A DNA stretch of 64,000 nt from Aquabacterium soli (GCF_003933735.1 NZ_RSED01000009.1:155851-219850); one strand, 5' to 3'; shown: positions 8,501 through 15,208, counted from the first letter of the stretch. Made by a program: numbers and translations. Notes: generated by a model not told the origin, from the sequence alone.

Positions 8501-11223
8501 AGCAACTGCGATTGCAGCCAGAACCCTGCGGCCAATGCGCGTACCAGATCGATCAGTGCCAGGCGGTAGAAATGTCGTTTGGCCAAGTCGTCGCGGCTGG
8601 ACGAGAAGCCGGCCAGTGCGCCGATCAGCGGCCCGGCCGAGAACGCCGCCATCACCACGGCCAGGGCAGCCCAGGGCGTGATGAGCAGGCCGGCCAGGGA
8701 CATGACCAGCATGGTCAGCGACAGCGGCGCCACGAGCGATCGGCGCAGGTTGTCGACCATCTTCCAGCGGTTGATGGCGCGCAGCTGGTAGTGCCCTGGT
8801 CCGCCAGGCCGCGAGCACAGGAATGGCAGCAGTTGCCAGTCGCCCCGGGTCCAGCGGTGCACACGCGATGCGGCCACATCGGCATGGAAGGGCGCATCCT
8901 CGATCAGGGTGATCTCGGACACGGCGGCGCAGCGCACCAGCGAGCCTTCGAGAAGGTCGTGGCTGAGAACGGTCTCGCAAGGCAGGCGGCCGGACAGGAC
9001 CGCGTGCAGGGCCTGCACATCGAGCAGGCCCTTGCCGGTGAAGGTGCCTTCTGCGAACAGGTCCTGGTAGAGGTCGGAACTGGCCGCGCTGTAGGGGTCG
9101 ATGCCGCACTGACCGGCGAACAGCCAGTGGTACAGGGTCGCGTCCTGTGGCGCAGGCAGGGGGGTGAGGATGCGGGGCTGCAGGATGCCGTAGCCCGACA
9201 CCACGGTGCGGGCTGCCACGTCGAGCCGTGGCCGGTTGTCCGGATGGGCCGCGATGCCGACGAGGTCGCGCAGGCGGCCCGGTGGCAGCTGTGTGTCGCT
9301 GTCCAGCGTGAGCACATGGCGTGTGCCGGGTGCGGCACGCGACAGTACACCCAGGTCCATGAACCCGCTGGACGCCGACGTTTCAGGTCCTGCGAGCAGC
9401 GCGATGAGTTGCTCGAGCTTGCCGCGCTTGCGCTCCCAGCCGATCCAGCGCCCTTCGGAGGTGCTGAAGCTGCGGGGCCGGTGCAGCAGGATGAAACGGG
9501 GGATGCCGGTGTCGGCCGACCCGGGCGTGTCGGCATGGCGCGTGTTCAGTGCGGCGATCTGCTCGGTGGCGCGCGCGAGGAGGGCCTCATCGCCGATGGC
9601 TTGCGCCGTGTCGGCATCGGCCCAGTCGGTCAGGAGGGCAAACTGGGCGTGCTTCTCGGGATTGGCCAGGTGGTGCAGGTGCAGGCGATGCGCCAGTGCG
9701 TCGATGGACGCGGTGTCTGTCAGCATCCCCGGGATCACGACCATCACCTGGTGCTCTGGCGGGATGCCCTGTGCCAGCGCCAGGCGAGGCAGGGGCGAGG
9801 GCCGCACCGATTCGCACACCAGCCGGTTGATCACCGCGATAACGGCCTCCGAGGCCGGCAGGGCCATGGCCGCCAGGCCCAGCAGGACCACCCAGGTCGG
9901 CGCACCGAAGGGGCTGCCATGCTGCATCAGCAGCCAGGCCAGCAGCCCCAGTGTGCCGGCCAGCAGCGAGGCCAGGTAGGCGGGCAGTGCCACGTGGGAT
10001 CGCAGGGTTCGCCAGGCCGGGACGCGGCCGGTGGGCCGGCCCAGTGCGCGTTTCAGCGCGGGCTGGCCTGCGCCGGTCAGCCAGTGGCTGGCCACTCCCC
10101 GTGCGCCACGGGCCGAGGGATCGCCGGCGTCATGGGCGGACTGCATCAGCTGCAGCAGCGCCGTGGCCACCGACCGTTCGCTCAAGCCCAGCCGGCGGGC
10201 CATCCGTTCGATGCCGTGCAGGGTCTGGTCCCGCGTGGTGGGGTGTTCGGCTTCGAACAGTGGCGAGGCCAGCATCTGGCGTATCAGCGTGCTGGCGCGG
10301 GCCACGATGTCGGGCCAGTCGGCGTCGTCGATGGACCGCAGCGACGAGACCGCATTGCCGATGCTCAGGTTGTCGGCGGCTTCGTCCGCGCTGCGCTGAG
10401 CCCATGCCGCGGCCGGGTCGGGCAAGGCAGCCCGCAGCCAGTTGGCCACGCGCAGCGCATGCGGCCCGCAGTCCTTGAGCCGATGCGCCATCTGGGCCAG
10501 GAACACCTGCTCGACGCCCCTTTGCCGCAGGAAGCCGAGCAACTCGTCCAGCGCATGCAGGGTGCAGGATTCCAGCTCGTCGCAGCACAGGTCGGCCAGC
10601 GCCTGCACGGCCCGGTGGGTGGCCAGGCGTTCGGCCAGGCGGCGCAGGTTCTCGATCAGCACCACGCGCAATGTGGTGGGCAGGGCCCATATCTCACCCA
10701 GGTTCAGCTCGCAGCTGTCCTGGTAGGCGGACAGGAAGCCGACCAGGAGGTCTTCATCGAAACCGCCATCGGTGTGGGCTGTGAACGCCCAGGCCACACC
10801 ATAGATGCGAGGCAAGCCCGCCAGGGGTGGGTCCACCAGTGCGGGCAGGGCGCGGAAATAGCTCCGCGGCAGCCCTTCGTGGATCTTCTTGAACTGCGCC
10901 TCGATCAGGTGGAAGTTGTCCAGCAGCCATTCGGCCGCCGGGCTGGTGTCGCCGTCCGTGCTGGCCTGGATGCCGATGTACCGGTGGGCCTGCCTGAGCG
11001 CGCGGATGTTGCTTTCCAGGCGTGGAAAGAAGAAGCCGATGCGTGGCCCGGCCACGGTGGCGCGGTGCGTCTCTCCCAGGCTTTGTCCATGCTGCGCGAA
11101 GCGCTGCATGCCAAAGATCTCGGAGCGTATCGGCGGCAGGAGCGGGTTGCCGTCCGGGTTGACGATGTGGTGCAGCGCTGTCGATGTACCGGAGATCAGT
11201 CTCAGCAGTTCCGGTCGGTCCAT
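2551..11223 (-). CDS. ndvB: Cyclic beta-1,2-glucan synthase (NdvB/Cgs type)
   Basis: A 2,890-residue inner-membrane enzyme that makes cyclic beta-1,2-glucan from UDP-glucose, by initiation/elongation and cyclisation in the GT84 part and chain-length control by phosphorolysis in the GH94 part. Seen in order: a helical N-terminal region; membrane segments around 405-470; a GT84 domain with the metal-binding DSDTQ near 641; further membrane segments at about 830-920; a glycoamylase-like domain from about 1,015; two beta-sandwich regions beginning near 1,570 and 2,090; and the GH94 catalytic barrel with GDWNDGMN near 2,557. Length and order match NdvB of rhizobia and Brucella ChvB/Cgs. The ATG at 11223 is preceded by AAGG and lies 6 nt after the stop of a small membrane-protein gene. 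Long open frames on the opposite strand are GC-rich shadows. The product acts in osmoadaptation and surface interactions. Confidence 0.93.
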   Translation of the reverse strand: MDRPELLRLISGTSTALHHIVNPDGNPLLPPIRSEIFGMQRFAQHGQSLGETHRATVAGPRIGFFFPRLESNIRALRQAHRYIGIQASTDGDTSPAAEWLLDNFHLIEAQFKKIHEGLPRSYFRALPALVDPPLAGLPRIYGVAWAFTAHTDGGFDEDLLVGFLSAYQDSCELNLGEIWALPTTLRVVLIENLRRLAERLATHRAVQALADLCCDELESCTLHALDELLGFLRQRGVEQVFLAQMAHRLKDCGPHALRVANWLRAALPDPAAAWAQRSADEAADNLSIGNAVSSLRSIDDADWPDIVARASTLIRQMLASPLFEAEHPTTRDQTLHGIERMARRLGLSERSVATALLQLMQSAHDAGDPSARGARGVASHWLTGAGQPALKRALGRPTGRVPAWRTLRSHVALPAYLASLLAGTLGLLAWLLMQHGSPFGAPTWVVLLGLAAMALPASEAVIAVINRLVCESVRPSPLPRLALAQGIPPEHQVMVVIPGMLTDTASIDALAHRLHLHHLANPEKHAQFALLTDWADADTAQAIGDEALLARATEQIAALNTRHADTPGSADTGIPRFILLHRPRSFSTSEGRWIGWERKRGKLEQLIALLAGPETSASSGFMDLGVLSRAAPGTRHVLTLDSDTQLPPGRLRDLVGIAAHPDNRPRLDVAARTVVSGYGILQPRILTPLPAPQDATLYHWLFAGQCGIDPYSAASSDLYQDLFAEGTFTGKGLLDVQALHAVLSGRLPCETVLSHDLLEGSLVRCAAVSEITLIEDAPFHADVAASRVHRWTRGDWQLLPFLCSRPGGPGHYQLRAINRWKMVDNLRRSLVAPLSLTMLVMSLAGLLITPWAALAVVMAAFSAGPLIGALAGFSSSRDDLAKRHFYRLALIDLVRALAAGFWLQSQLLQQALMASDAVIRTAFRMAISRRHLLQWTTSAAAHAAAATSLSAIARQHWKTAATALLVLGALMACDTPYPAMALALCLLWASAPLWIWAVSRPRADGGTHRVSVQDHDYLHSVARDTWRLFERCVGPQDNHLPPDNLQVVPRSMVAHRTSPTNIGMYLLSTACARQFGWIGTQDLIERLAATLDTLATLPRHQGHFFNWYDTCTKDVLLPAYVSTVDSGNLCGHLLAVSQACRALAMAPNSQASSQRAIDASMRRMAPLLAQLPALLPAWGADTALARLLSMQDPLAHCQRHAIHFKDLLRKAAGNMASLFPALAEDATPGHPTAIDELCWCLSDHLAMLESAWLDAQALSPARAALSSERLRSLADTCEQLAWQADFRFLYHPRRHLFHLGFRVAEQQLDSGFYDLLASEARLTSVLAIAKGDVPASHWSSLGRPFHASGIHVGLQSWSGSMFEYLMPGLVLDEPPGSLLAQACQAALREQIAFGRAHGIPWGISESAYADHDDTLAYQYAPRGVPQLALRRTPTDDLVIAPYATALAAQISPHRARLNFEALEALSARGRYGFIEALDFSPLRQTGSAGFTPVATFMAHHQAMSIVALANVLLQGIAQRWCMGNAAIEAVGSLLHAPAPREVAPASTRPELPAPSAQPRTVGLLREVLPGSSAIEPTHLLSNGRYSVRLRANGAGESRWRQINLTRSRDDALRDLHGSFFYVRWDRSPALASLTQHPAPDPSAHYQSTYHADRVCFDTTWAELHASTTVWVSPEDDVELRQVELRNLGDRPLELELISAFDITLTEQRADEAHPVFTSMFVQAQWLAHQQALVFERRPRRAEEAGLQAAHFLTELPSEVLGLRCQTDRQHWLGRNGDASRPLATLADVPTADAASFSGESPLDTGLDPVCALAVRLRIAPRATVRLTFATAASDSAATLRAVIDKYRQHSHVQRASLMSATLSGIRLRALRISPENFVAVQTLTTAIAMSLTRAQAPLPGQDDAPAGVCDRRLLWRFGISGDRPIITVTAGSMVALGLLRSLAQALRLWSWGGLGCDLVIIDEEPVSYLRTLHQEMGALREHHATDLGTGEAGHASLHILGISDLSADERSTLRELSRLWLQADGRPLAQHVQDWAALHEQALQERLDTSTSAVGRLPASPAAASAPKGAFDESSGEFHFGVSARLRPVRPWINVLANPGFGAQITEAGGGHTWATNSRLNQLTAWSNDPVADPPAEWFLLQDTRTMKAWSVAPSAWGDGDTTYRVSHGQGHTTIGHRRGELEVTASWCVDAHSAVKQVRLQLRNHGPRPQQLRVIGLLEWMMGAQRADRNTTRTALHRQRLPALRASDGQLDGLRQQKLTALMCTQRDHSAGFGGGTAFLGLAASPEADDDWTCDRREFFDARGQLVLPDHLGKKQGQGLDPCAALSTRLSLAPGTSAEVVFLIGHAPQEDAAKHLAATAAATDAAQRLAQVGQTWDQWLNATTVRTPDPQFDVMVNRWLLYQTISCRLWSKAGFYQAGGATGFRDQLQDAMALGWAAPQMLRQQIIDCASRQFEEGDVQHWWHAPQGAGVRTHFSDDLLWLPHACVHYLRATADHALLDEHTPFLEGGTVPPGAEDLYETPRISAHTASIYEHAARTLDRSLAVGVHGLPLMGSGDWNDGMNCVGIEGRGESVWLGWFLCRLVADFAPVASARGDTVRAQRWEQAARGWQAALHGPAWDGQWFRRAFFDDGQALGSGANPEARIDLIAQAWSVLSGVAPPAMQHQAMAAVHHHLADQEAGLLKLLDPPLVNARPSAGYIQAYPPGVRENGGQYAHAGVWALMAQAELSRQARGTRAGDLAWRYFTWLSPAHRARHPAQGAVYGIEPYVMAGDVYTQPPYVGRGGWSWYTGSAAWMHRAAIESIFGLQLQAHTLRLLPCLPSHWTQAELTLRRDGRSMRFIIIRASHEQALRETAEWQARPLLCGQTLDWSTLTHDTCFVVPLMDGAAP

Positions 11224-11229
11224 GCTGCC

Positions 11230-11475
11230 TTAGGTGGTGGCCAGTGAACAGGCCAGGACGAAAGTCGACATCACCACGATCGTGGTCATGAAGCGTGACG
11301 CGGAAAAGGCATGCATGGCCTGGGCCCCGCACCGCAGTGCGAGCAGGCGCCCGCCTAGGCCCTTGCACAGGGCCAGGTGCTCGCCCAGGCCCGACAGCTC
11401 CATCGCCGACGTGCCCGGCGGCTCGCCCAGGGCGGCGGTGCTCCAGCAAGGGCCGGCTGTGCTCGGATGATTCAT
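11230..11475 (-). CDS. Small membrane-anchored protein upstream of ndvB
   Basis: An 81-residue ORF whose ATG (11475) has a good ribosome-binding site (CGGAGA, 5 nt spacing) and whose stop lies 6 nt before the ndvB start, so the two genes are probably translationally coupled. The C-terminal part (about residues 60-78) is hydrophobic (TTIVVMSTFVLACSL) and may form one membrane helix. The N-terminal 55 residues are mostly soluble and contain a Cys at 10 and another near 37. I do not recognise a family. A longer in-frame version from 11592 exists but has no ribosome-binding site. A half-match to the regional operator motif lies about 100 nt upstream of this start. Confidence 0.55.
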   Translation of the reverse strand: MNHPSTAGPCWSTAALGEPPGTSAMELSGLGEHLALCKGLGGRLLALRCGAQAMHAFSASRFMTTIVVMSTFVLACSLATT

Positions 11476-11574
11476 GGTGCTCTCCGCCCGGGCAACCGAA
11501 GGCCGGCCGGATTGGTCAATGGGCGCCGCGACATCCGGCTGGAAGTGTGGAGTGTGGAGCGTTCTGGTGAACCT

Positions 11575-11593
11575 GTCTGTGCGGTAGGCCACT
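11575..11593 (-). promoter_or_regulatory. Half-conserved operator upstream of the ndvB operon
   Basis: TGTGCG at 11578-11583 with an upstream GTC-like flank, then 4 nt, then a poor second arm (GCCACT, 3 of 6 matches). It lies 102 nt from the start of the small membrane-protein gene on the minus strand, the same distance range as the better-conserved copies. Confidence 0.3.
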
Positions 11594-11621
11594 TAGCGCC
11601 CCCACGAACACGAGAGCGTTT

Positions 11622-11640
11622 GGTGCGGTATCGAACAGAC
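11622..11640 (+). promoter_or_regulatory. Candidate Crp/Fnr-type operator upstream of the PEP-CTERM gene
   Basis: GGTGCG-GTAT-CGAACA-GAC. Ten of twelve arm positions fit the TGTGCG-N4-CGCACA form, and the GAC flank is kept. The end of the core is 108 nt before the ATG of the PEP-CTERM protein gene. Confidence 0.5.
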
Positions 11641-11745
11641 CGTGCGGTGCACCGTCCAGATCATCCATGGTGGACGCAGCGCTTTCAGGGCGTGCGCCCT
11701 GACTTCCAAAGACTTCCAAACCAACCAACCTAGATGGAGTTCTGC

Positions 11746-12279
11746 ATGCAAACACAACGAATCGGAGCAGGCATTGTGCTGGCCGTGGCTTGCCTGGCCG
11801 CGAATGCCGCGTCATATGACCTGTCGTTCGGGCCGTACTCGACGCAGTCTGACAAGTTCAGCAACGCGCCCTTCACGGACGTGTACAACTTCAACTTCAC
11901 TGGGCCCTCAGGTGTGGCCTCCTCTTCGCTCATCGAGTACAAGCTGCTGAACTACATCGACATCGACTGGGATGACACGCTGGCATTCACCGTCTACGGT
12001 GGGTGGGATGGCTCGGGCGGCATCCTCGCTTCCTTCGGCGATCCGGGCACACCCACGGGATCCTTCGTACTTGCCGACCTGCCAGTGCCCAACCAGTTTT
12101 CGATCCTGGTCAGCGGCAAGGCCATCGGCGATGGCACCAGCGTGTTCCAGCCTGGGCTGAAGGGCTCGTATGACTTCTCCGTCGTGGCCCAGCCCGTGCC
12201 GGAGCCGAACGCCGTGCTGCTGGCCCTGGGCGCCCTGGGCGTCATCCGGGTGCTGAGCGCTCGTCGCAAGCCGGCTTGA
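11746..12279 (+). CDS. PEP-CTERM sorting-domain protein
   Basis: A 177-residue secreted protein. An N-terminal signal peptide (about 1-22, ending ANAAS) precedes a beta-rich body, and the C-terminus carries the PEP-CTERM tripartite signal: VPEP at 151-154, a hydrophobic helix, and a basic RRKPA end. Exosortase cleaves such signals and transfers the protein to the cell surface. The motif F-T-D-V-Y near the N-terminus resembles the FxDxF subgroup of PEP-CTERM proteins. No exosortase is in this window, so it must be elsewhere. The ATG at 11746 was chosen because GGAG lies 6 nt upstream; the ATG at 11734 has no site. Members of this class are commonly linked to exopolysaccharide and biofilm matrix. 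Confidence 0.82.
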   Translation: MQTQRIGAGIVLAVACLAANAASYDLSFGPYSTQSDKFSNAPFTDVYNFNFTGPSGVASSSLIEYKLLNYIDIDWDDTLAFTVYGGWDGSGGILASFGDPGTPTGSFVLADLPVPNQFSILVSGKAIGDGTSVFQPGLKGSYDFSVVAQPVPEPNAVLLALGALGVIRVLSARRKPA

Positions 12280-12324
12280 AGGGGCGGAGGGGACAAACCC
12301 GTTGCGCATGATGGCGATGGGCTG

Positions 12325-12364
12325 CTGGCCACGCGGGAACGCACTCGTGATTCCTGCGGGCCAG
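12325..12364. terminator. Bidirectional terminator-like hairpin
   Basis: An imperfect 14-bp stem: CTGGCCACGCGGGAA (12325-12339) pairs with TTCCTGCGGGCCAG (12351-12364) around an 11-nt loop. It lies between the 3' ends of two converging genes (PEP-CTERM protein and ALDH-like protein), as expected for a shared terminator. Only a short T stretch follows. Confidence 0.45.
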
Positions 12365-12386
12365 CGTCTTGGTCACCTGGCCGGGC

Positions 12387-13061
12387 TCACCAGGGCCTGG
12401 CTGCCGATGCCCTGGAGAAGAGGTCGGACTCCAGGCCGTGCAGCTGCACGATCCGTGTCACGCGTGGATCCTGGGTGAGACGGCCTGCTTGCTCACGCGA
12501 GAGTTCGAGGTTCGTGTACACCCCCGGCTTGCTGCCGGCTTGCCGCAACAGCCACTCGAAGGCGATGGCGCTTGGCGGTGGGCTGCCCACATGCAGCACC
12601 ATCACGGCACAACCCGCCATCAGGCTGGGCCCACAGAAGCGCGCCAGTTGATAGAGCGGCAGCACAGCGCATGGCGCGGCCACGCCGACCAGCACGCCCA
12701 TCGGAGCCTGTTCGGCCCAGGCCTTGCCCAGAGCGCCGGGCAGGCTCTGGAGCGCCTGCATCCGCTCGGCGTGCATGGCATGGTCGTCCAGCGTGTGCAC
12801 GCTGAGCATCACCTCCTCATGGGCCTGCGCCATGAGTGTTTCTCGTTCCAGGACGATCAGCTGGGCGAAGCCCTCGGCCTGACCGCGAAGCAGGTGCGCG
12901 GCCTGGCTCACCACGCCAGCGCGGCCGGTGCAGCCGATGCGGCGCCAGTGCTCCAAGCTGGACGAGGCCGCCTGGAGCTGCGATTCCAGCCCCTGGGCCC
13001 AAGCATGAAGTGGGCTCTCCATGGGACTGTGTTCGGGAGACTTGGCGCTCTGCTGGTTCAT
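12387..13061 (-). CDS. Truncated aldehyde-dehydrogenase-like protein, N-terminal half only
   Basis: A 224-residue protein matching the first half of succinate-semialdehyde-type aldehyde dehydrogenases. It has the GRA..QAA..LR..AE.FA..I..E start, an APMGVLVGV segment where active enzymes have P-x-GV-x-x-x-x-PWN, LARFCGPSLMAGCAVMV, and a DPRV..I element. It stops just after the position of the TGS motif. It therefore lacks the catalytic Glu and Cys and most of the catalytic domain, against about 460 residues in full enzymes. No continuation is evident in the next 100 nt. The frame is open and has GGAGG 8 nt before the ATG at 13061, so it may still be expressed. It could be a decaying gene or a non-catalytic paralogue. 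Confidence 0.6.
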   Translation of the reverse strand: MNQQSAKSPEHSPMESPLHAWAQGLESQLQAASSSLEHWRRIGCTGRAGVVSQAAHLLRGQAEGFAQLIVLERETLMAQAHEEVMLSVHTLDDHAMHAERMQALQSLPGALGKAWAEQAPMGVLVGVAAPCAVLPLYQLARFCGPSLMAGCAVMVLHVGSPPPSAIAFEWLLRQAGSKPGVYTNLELSREQAGRLTQDPRVTRIVQLHGLESDLFSRASAARPW

Positions 13062-13133
13062 GGGTGAGGCCTCCGTCCGCGCCATGACGGCGCACCTTGC
13101 TCATGCCTCAGCCTTGACCGTGGGGGCAGCGCT

Positions 13134-13155
13134 GTCTGTGCGGTGTCGCACGCAG
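13134..13155 (-). promoter_or_regulatory. Candidate Crp/Fnr-type operator, ALDH-like/regulator intergenic region
   Basis: GTC-TGTGCG-GTGT-CGCACG, core 13137-13152. Eleven of twelve arm positions match a perfect TGTGCG-N4-CGCACA palindrome. It lies 75 nt upstream of the ALDH-like gene on the minus strand and 45 nt from the next operator copy that faces the divergent regulator gene. Confidence 0.5.
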
Positions 13156-13193
13156 GCTGTCGCGCTGACGCTTCAGTGCCGCCCTCAACCATG

Positions 13194-13215
13194 GTGTGTC
13201 CGATAGCGAACACAT
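13194..13215 (+). promoter_or_regulatory. Candidate autoregulatory operator of the first Crp/Fnr-like gene
   Basis: GTGTCCGATAGCGAACAC (13196-13213) is a near-perfect palindrome with arms TGTCCG and CGAACA 4 nt apart. It lies 62 nt before the regulator's ATG. A possible -10 element, TATGCT, is at 13220-13225, so the palindrome would overlap the -35 region. Autoregulation is inferred. Confidence 0.5.
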
Positions 13216-13274
13216 GCACTATGCTGAAGAGCTATGGTTCTGTGGTTGTCCAGCAGACATACCTGGAGCTGCCG

Positions 13275-13982
13275 ATGAACGCTGTGCCTGATCCCAGACG
13301 AAACCTGCTGCTGGGCGCCTTGCCGCAAGAGCCGTGGCAACGGCTGGTGCCGCAGCTGGAATGGGTCGACATGCCCTTGGGCAAGGTGCTGTATGAGCCA
13401 GGCGGGCTTCTCAAGCATGTGTATTTCCCAGTCGACGCCATTGTTTCGTTACTGTATGTAATGGAAAACGGGGCCTCTGCAGAGATCGCCGTGGTGGGGA
13501 ACGAGGGCGTGGTGGGCATCTCGCTGTTCATGGGGGGAGAGTCCACACCCAGCCGGGCGGTCGTGCAAAGCGCAGGCCATGGTTTCCGCCTGAAGGCCAG
13601 CCTGATCCAGGAAGAGTTCAACCGGGCCGGGCCCTTGATGCACCGGCTGCTGCGCTACACCCAGGCCCTGATCACCCAGATGGCGCAGACAGCCGCCTGC
13701 AACCGCCACCATTCGCTGGACCAGCAACTGTGCCGATGGCTGCTGCTGAGCCTGGACCGGCTGGAAGGCAACAGCCTGGTGATGACACAGGAGCTGATCG
13801 CCAACATGCTCGGGGTGCGCCGAGAAGGGGTGACCGAAGGGGCCATCAAACTGCAGAAGCTGGGCTTGATCCGCTACTCGCGCGGCCACATCACGGTGCT
13901 GGACCGCCAGGGGCTGGAGGGCCTGACCTGCGAATGCTATGCCGTGGTCAAGAAGGAATACGACCGCCTGCTGCTGCCTTAG
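13275..13982 (+). CDS. Crp/Fnr-family transcriptional regulator 1
   Basis: A 235-residue regulator. An N-terminal cyclic-nucleotide-binding-like beta barrel (about 15-135) is followed by a dimerisation helix and a C-terminal Crp-type winged helix-turn-helix (about 150-215; MTQELIANMLGVRREGVTEG is the HTH core). The barrel lacks the canonical cAMP-binding Arg-Ser pair, and there is no N-terminal Cys cluster for an iron-sulfur centre, so the signal is unknown. The start at 13275 has GGAG 6 nt upstream; an ORF start further upstream at 13143 would run through the operator and promoter. The gene is followed by a paralogue 88 nt downstream. It may recognise the TGTNCG-N4-CGNACA repeats found around it. 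Confidence 0.8.
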   Translation: MNAVPDPRRNLLLGALPQEPWQRLVPQLEWVDMPLGKVLYEPGGLLKHVYFPVDAIVSLLYVMENGASAEIAVVGNEGVVGISLFMGGESTPSRAVVQSAGHGFRLKASLIQEEFNRAGPLMHRLLRYTQALITQMAQTAACNRHHSLDQQLCRWLLLSLDRLEGNSLVMTQELIANMLGVRREGVTEGAIKLQKLGLIRYSRGHITVLDRQGLEGLTCECYAVVKKEYDRLLLP

Positions 13983-14070
13983 GGCGTGACGGGCCGGCGC
14001 CCTTTGTGCGCTGGAAGACGGTCCGTGCTGCGGCATTCGTTCAGACTGGGCTCTCTGCCTGGAGCACCCG

Positions 14071-14760
14071 TTGAGCCGTCCTGACAACCACCTGATCGCC
14101 GCATTGCCGGACACCGACCGCGACCGCCTTCTGGCCTGTAGCGACGTGGTGCCGCTAGCGCTTTCACAAGTCTTGTGTGAGCGAGGCGTGCCCACGCGCC
14201 ATGTCTACTTTCCCACAGAAGGCTTCATCTCCCTGGTGACCCGGATCGATGGCGATCCTGGCCTGGAGGTGGGCATGGTGGGGCGAGAGGGCATGCTGGG
14301 CATCCAGCTGGCCCTGGGCGTCGAGACCACCCCCTTGAGCGCCCTGGTGCAAGGCCCTGGCACGGCCTGGCGCATCGAGGCGCCGGCCTTTGTGCGCGAA
14401 GCGCGTCGCAGTGCGGTGCTGCGGCGCATCTTGAACCGCTACCTGTACGTGCTGATGGCGCAGTTGGCGATGTCGAGTGCCTGTCAGCGCTTTCACCGCA
14501 TCGGCCCGCGCCTGGCCCGGTGGCTGCTGATGAGCCAGGACCGCGCCGGCACCGATCGCTTCCATGTCACACAGGAGTTCCTGGCCTGCATGCTGGGGGT
14601 GCGGCGGGTGGGCGTCACAGCCGCTGCAACAACCTTGCAGCGCCATGGTCTGATCCATTACCGCCGTGGTGAACTCACGGTGCTCGATCGCGCGGGGCTG
14701 GAGGCCGCCTCCTGCGGGTGCTATGCGGCGGGCGAGCATGTCTACGCCCACGTGCTGTAG
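14071..14760 (+). CDS. Crp/Fnr-family transcriptional regulator 2
   Basis: A 229-residue paralogue of the preceding regulator: cNMP-binding-like barrel, then a winged helix-turn-helix (VTQEFLACMLGVRRVGVTAA). It ends with the same CGCY element as its neighbour's CECY. The start is TTG at 14071, supported by GGAG 6 nt upstream; no ATG fits. The conserved VPLALSQVLCERG and VYFPTEGFISLV segments match those of regulator 1, so the pair probably arose by tandem duplication. Effector unknown. A heterodimer or competition for the same operators is possible but not shown by the sequence. Confidence 0.78.
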   Translation: MSRPDNHLIAALPDTDRDRLLACSDVVPLALSQVLCERGVPTRHVYFPTEGFISLVTRIDGDPGLEVGMVGREGMLGIQLALGVETTPLSALVQGPGTAWRIEAPAFVREARRSAVLRRILNRYLYVLMAQLAMSSACQRFHRIGPRLARWLLMSQDRAGTDRFHVTQEFLACMLGVRRVGVTAAATTLQRHGLIHYRRGELTVLDRAGLEAASCGCYAAGEHVYAHVL

Positions 14761-14764
14761 GCAG

Positions 14765-14783
14765 CGTGCGCCGCCGCACAGAC
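14765..14783 (+). promoter_or_regulatory. Candidate Crp/Fnr-type operator upstream of the small Pro-rich gene
   Basis: CGTGCG-CCGC-CGCACA-GAC (core 14765-14780) directly follows the stop of regulator 2 and lies 103 nt before the ATG at 14884. A further degenerate half-site (GTGCGCAGAC) follows at once. Confidence 0.45.
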
Positions 14784-14883
14784 GTGCGCAGACCGCTGTG
14801 GCCCGATGCCTTGGGCCCAACGCCATGAGGGCCTCGTTGATGCAGCGCCCTGCACCTGTTGATGCACCTTCAAGAGGTTCCAC

Positions 14884-15090
14884 ATGATCAAGTACGCACC
14901 GACCCAGGCTTCCAAGAACCAGCGGCTGACCCAGCAGAAGGTCGCCTTCACGTCTGAGGACTCGCTCATTCCTTGCAGGGTGGCCTTGTCGACACCTGCC
15001 ACGGTGGAGTCCGGTGCGGGCGCGGAGGCACCCAAGACGCCGCCTTCTGCGCCCAACAAGCCTCCCAATCCGGGCAAGAAGGGACGCTGA
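14884..15090 (+). CDS. Small hypothetical protein, Pro/Lys-rich C-terminus
   Basis: A 68-residue ORF with a plausible ribosome-binding site (AGAGG, 6 nt spacing) before the ATG. The N-terminal half is polar; the C-terminal third is rich in Pro, Ala and Lys (KTPPSAPNKPPNPGKKGR) and probably disordered. No family is recognised. Support comes from the ribosome-binding site and from the operator-like palindrome at the same distance as for its neighbours. It could be chance. Confidence 0.42.
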   Translation: MIKYAPTQASKNQRLTQQKVAFTSEDSLIPCRVALSTPATVESGAGAEAPKTPPSAPNKPPNPGKKGR

Positions 15091-15101
15091 GCGTCTGGGA
15101 A

Positions 15102-15132
15102 GTATGTGCGGCAGCGCACAGACGTCTGTGCC
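15102..15132 (+). promoter_or_regulatory. Best-conserved operator, overlapping palindromes upstream of the cyclase
   Basis: TGTGCG-GCAG-CGCACA-GAC is a perfect palindrome in its arms (15105-15120). Its right arm overlaps a second perfect 16-bp palindrome, GCACAGACGTCTGTGC, so at least one and a half sites are stacked. It ends 88 nt before the chosen start of the diguanylate cyclase. Confidence 0.55.
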
Positions 15133-15208
15133 TGTCATGCGCATCGTGTTCATCAGGAAGGGTAGACCCGCATGGTCGATGGTCCTTTCCCCACCGGAGA
15201 ACGCGCCC

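Noticed and set aside
2785..11247. Very long plus-strand open frames (up to about 1,400 codons) opposite ndvB
   Set aside because: They are antisense shadows of a GC-rich gene. Their composition is Gly/Arg/His/Gln-rich with no domains, and the minus-strand frame encodes a complete known enzyme.
11701..11730. Short tandem repeats (GACTTCCAAA twice, CCAA/CCAACC) before the PEP-CTERM gene
   Set aside because: Only two units, too short for a CRISPR or functional repeat array; probably local slippage.
14028..14046. Possible operator copy just upstream of regulator 2
   Set aside because: Only the right arm (CGTTCA-GAC) partly fits; the left arm does not, and the distance to the start differs from all other copies.
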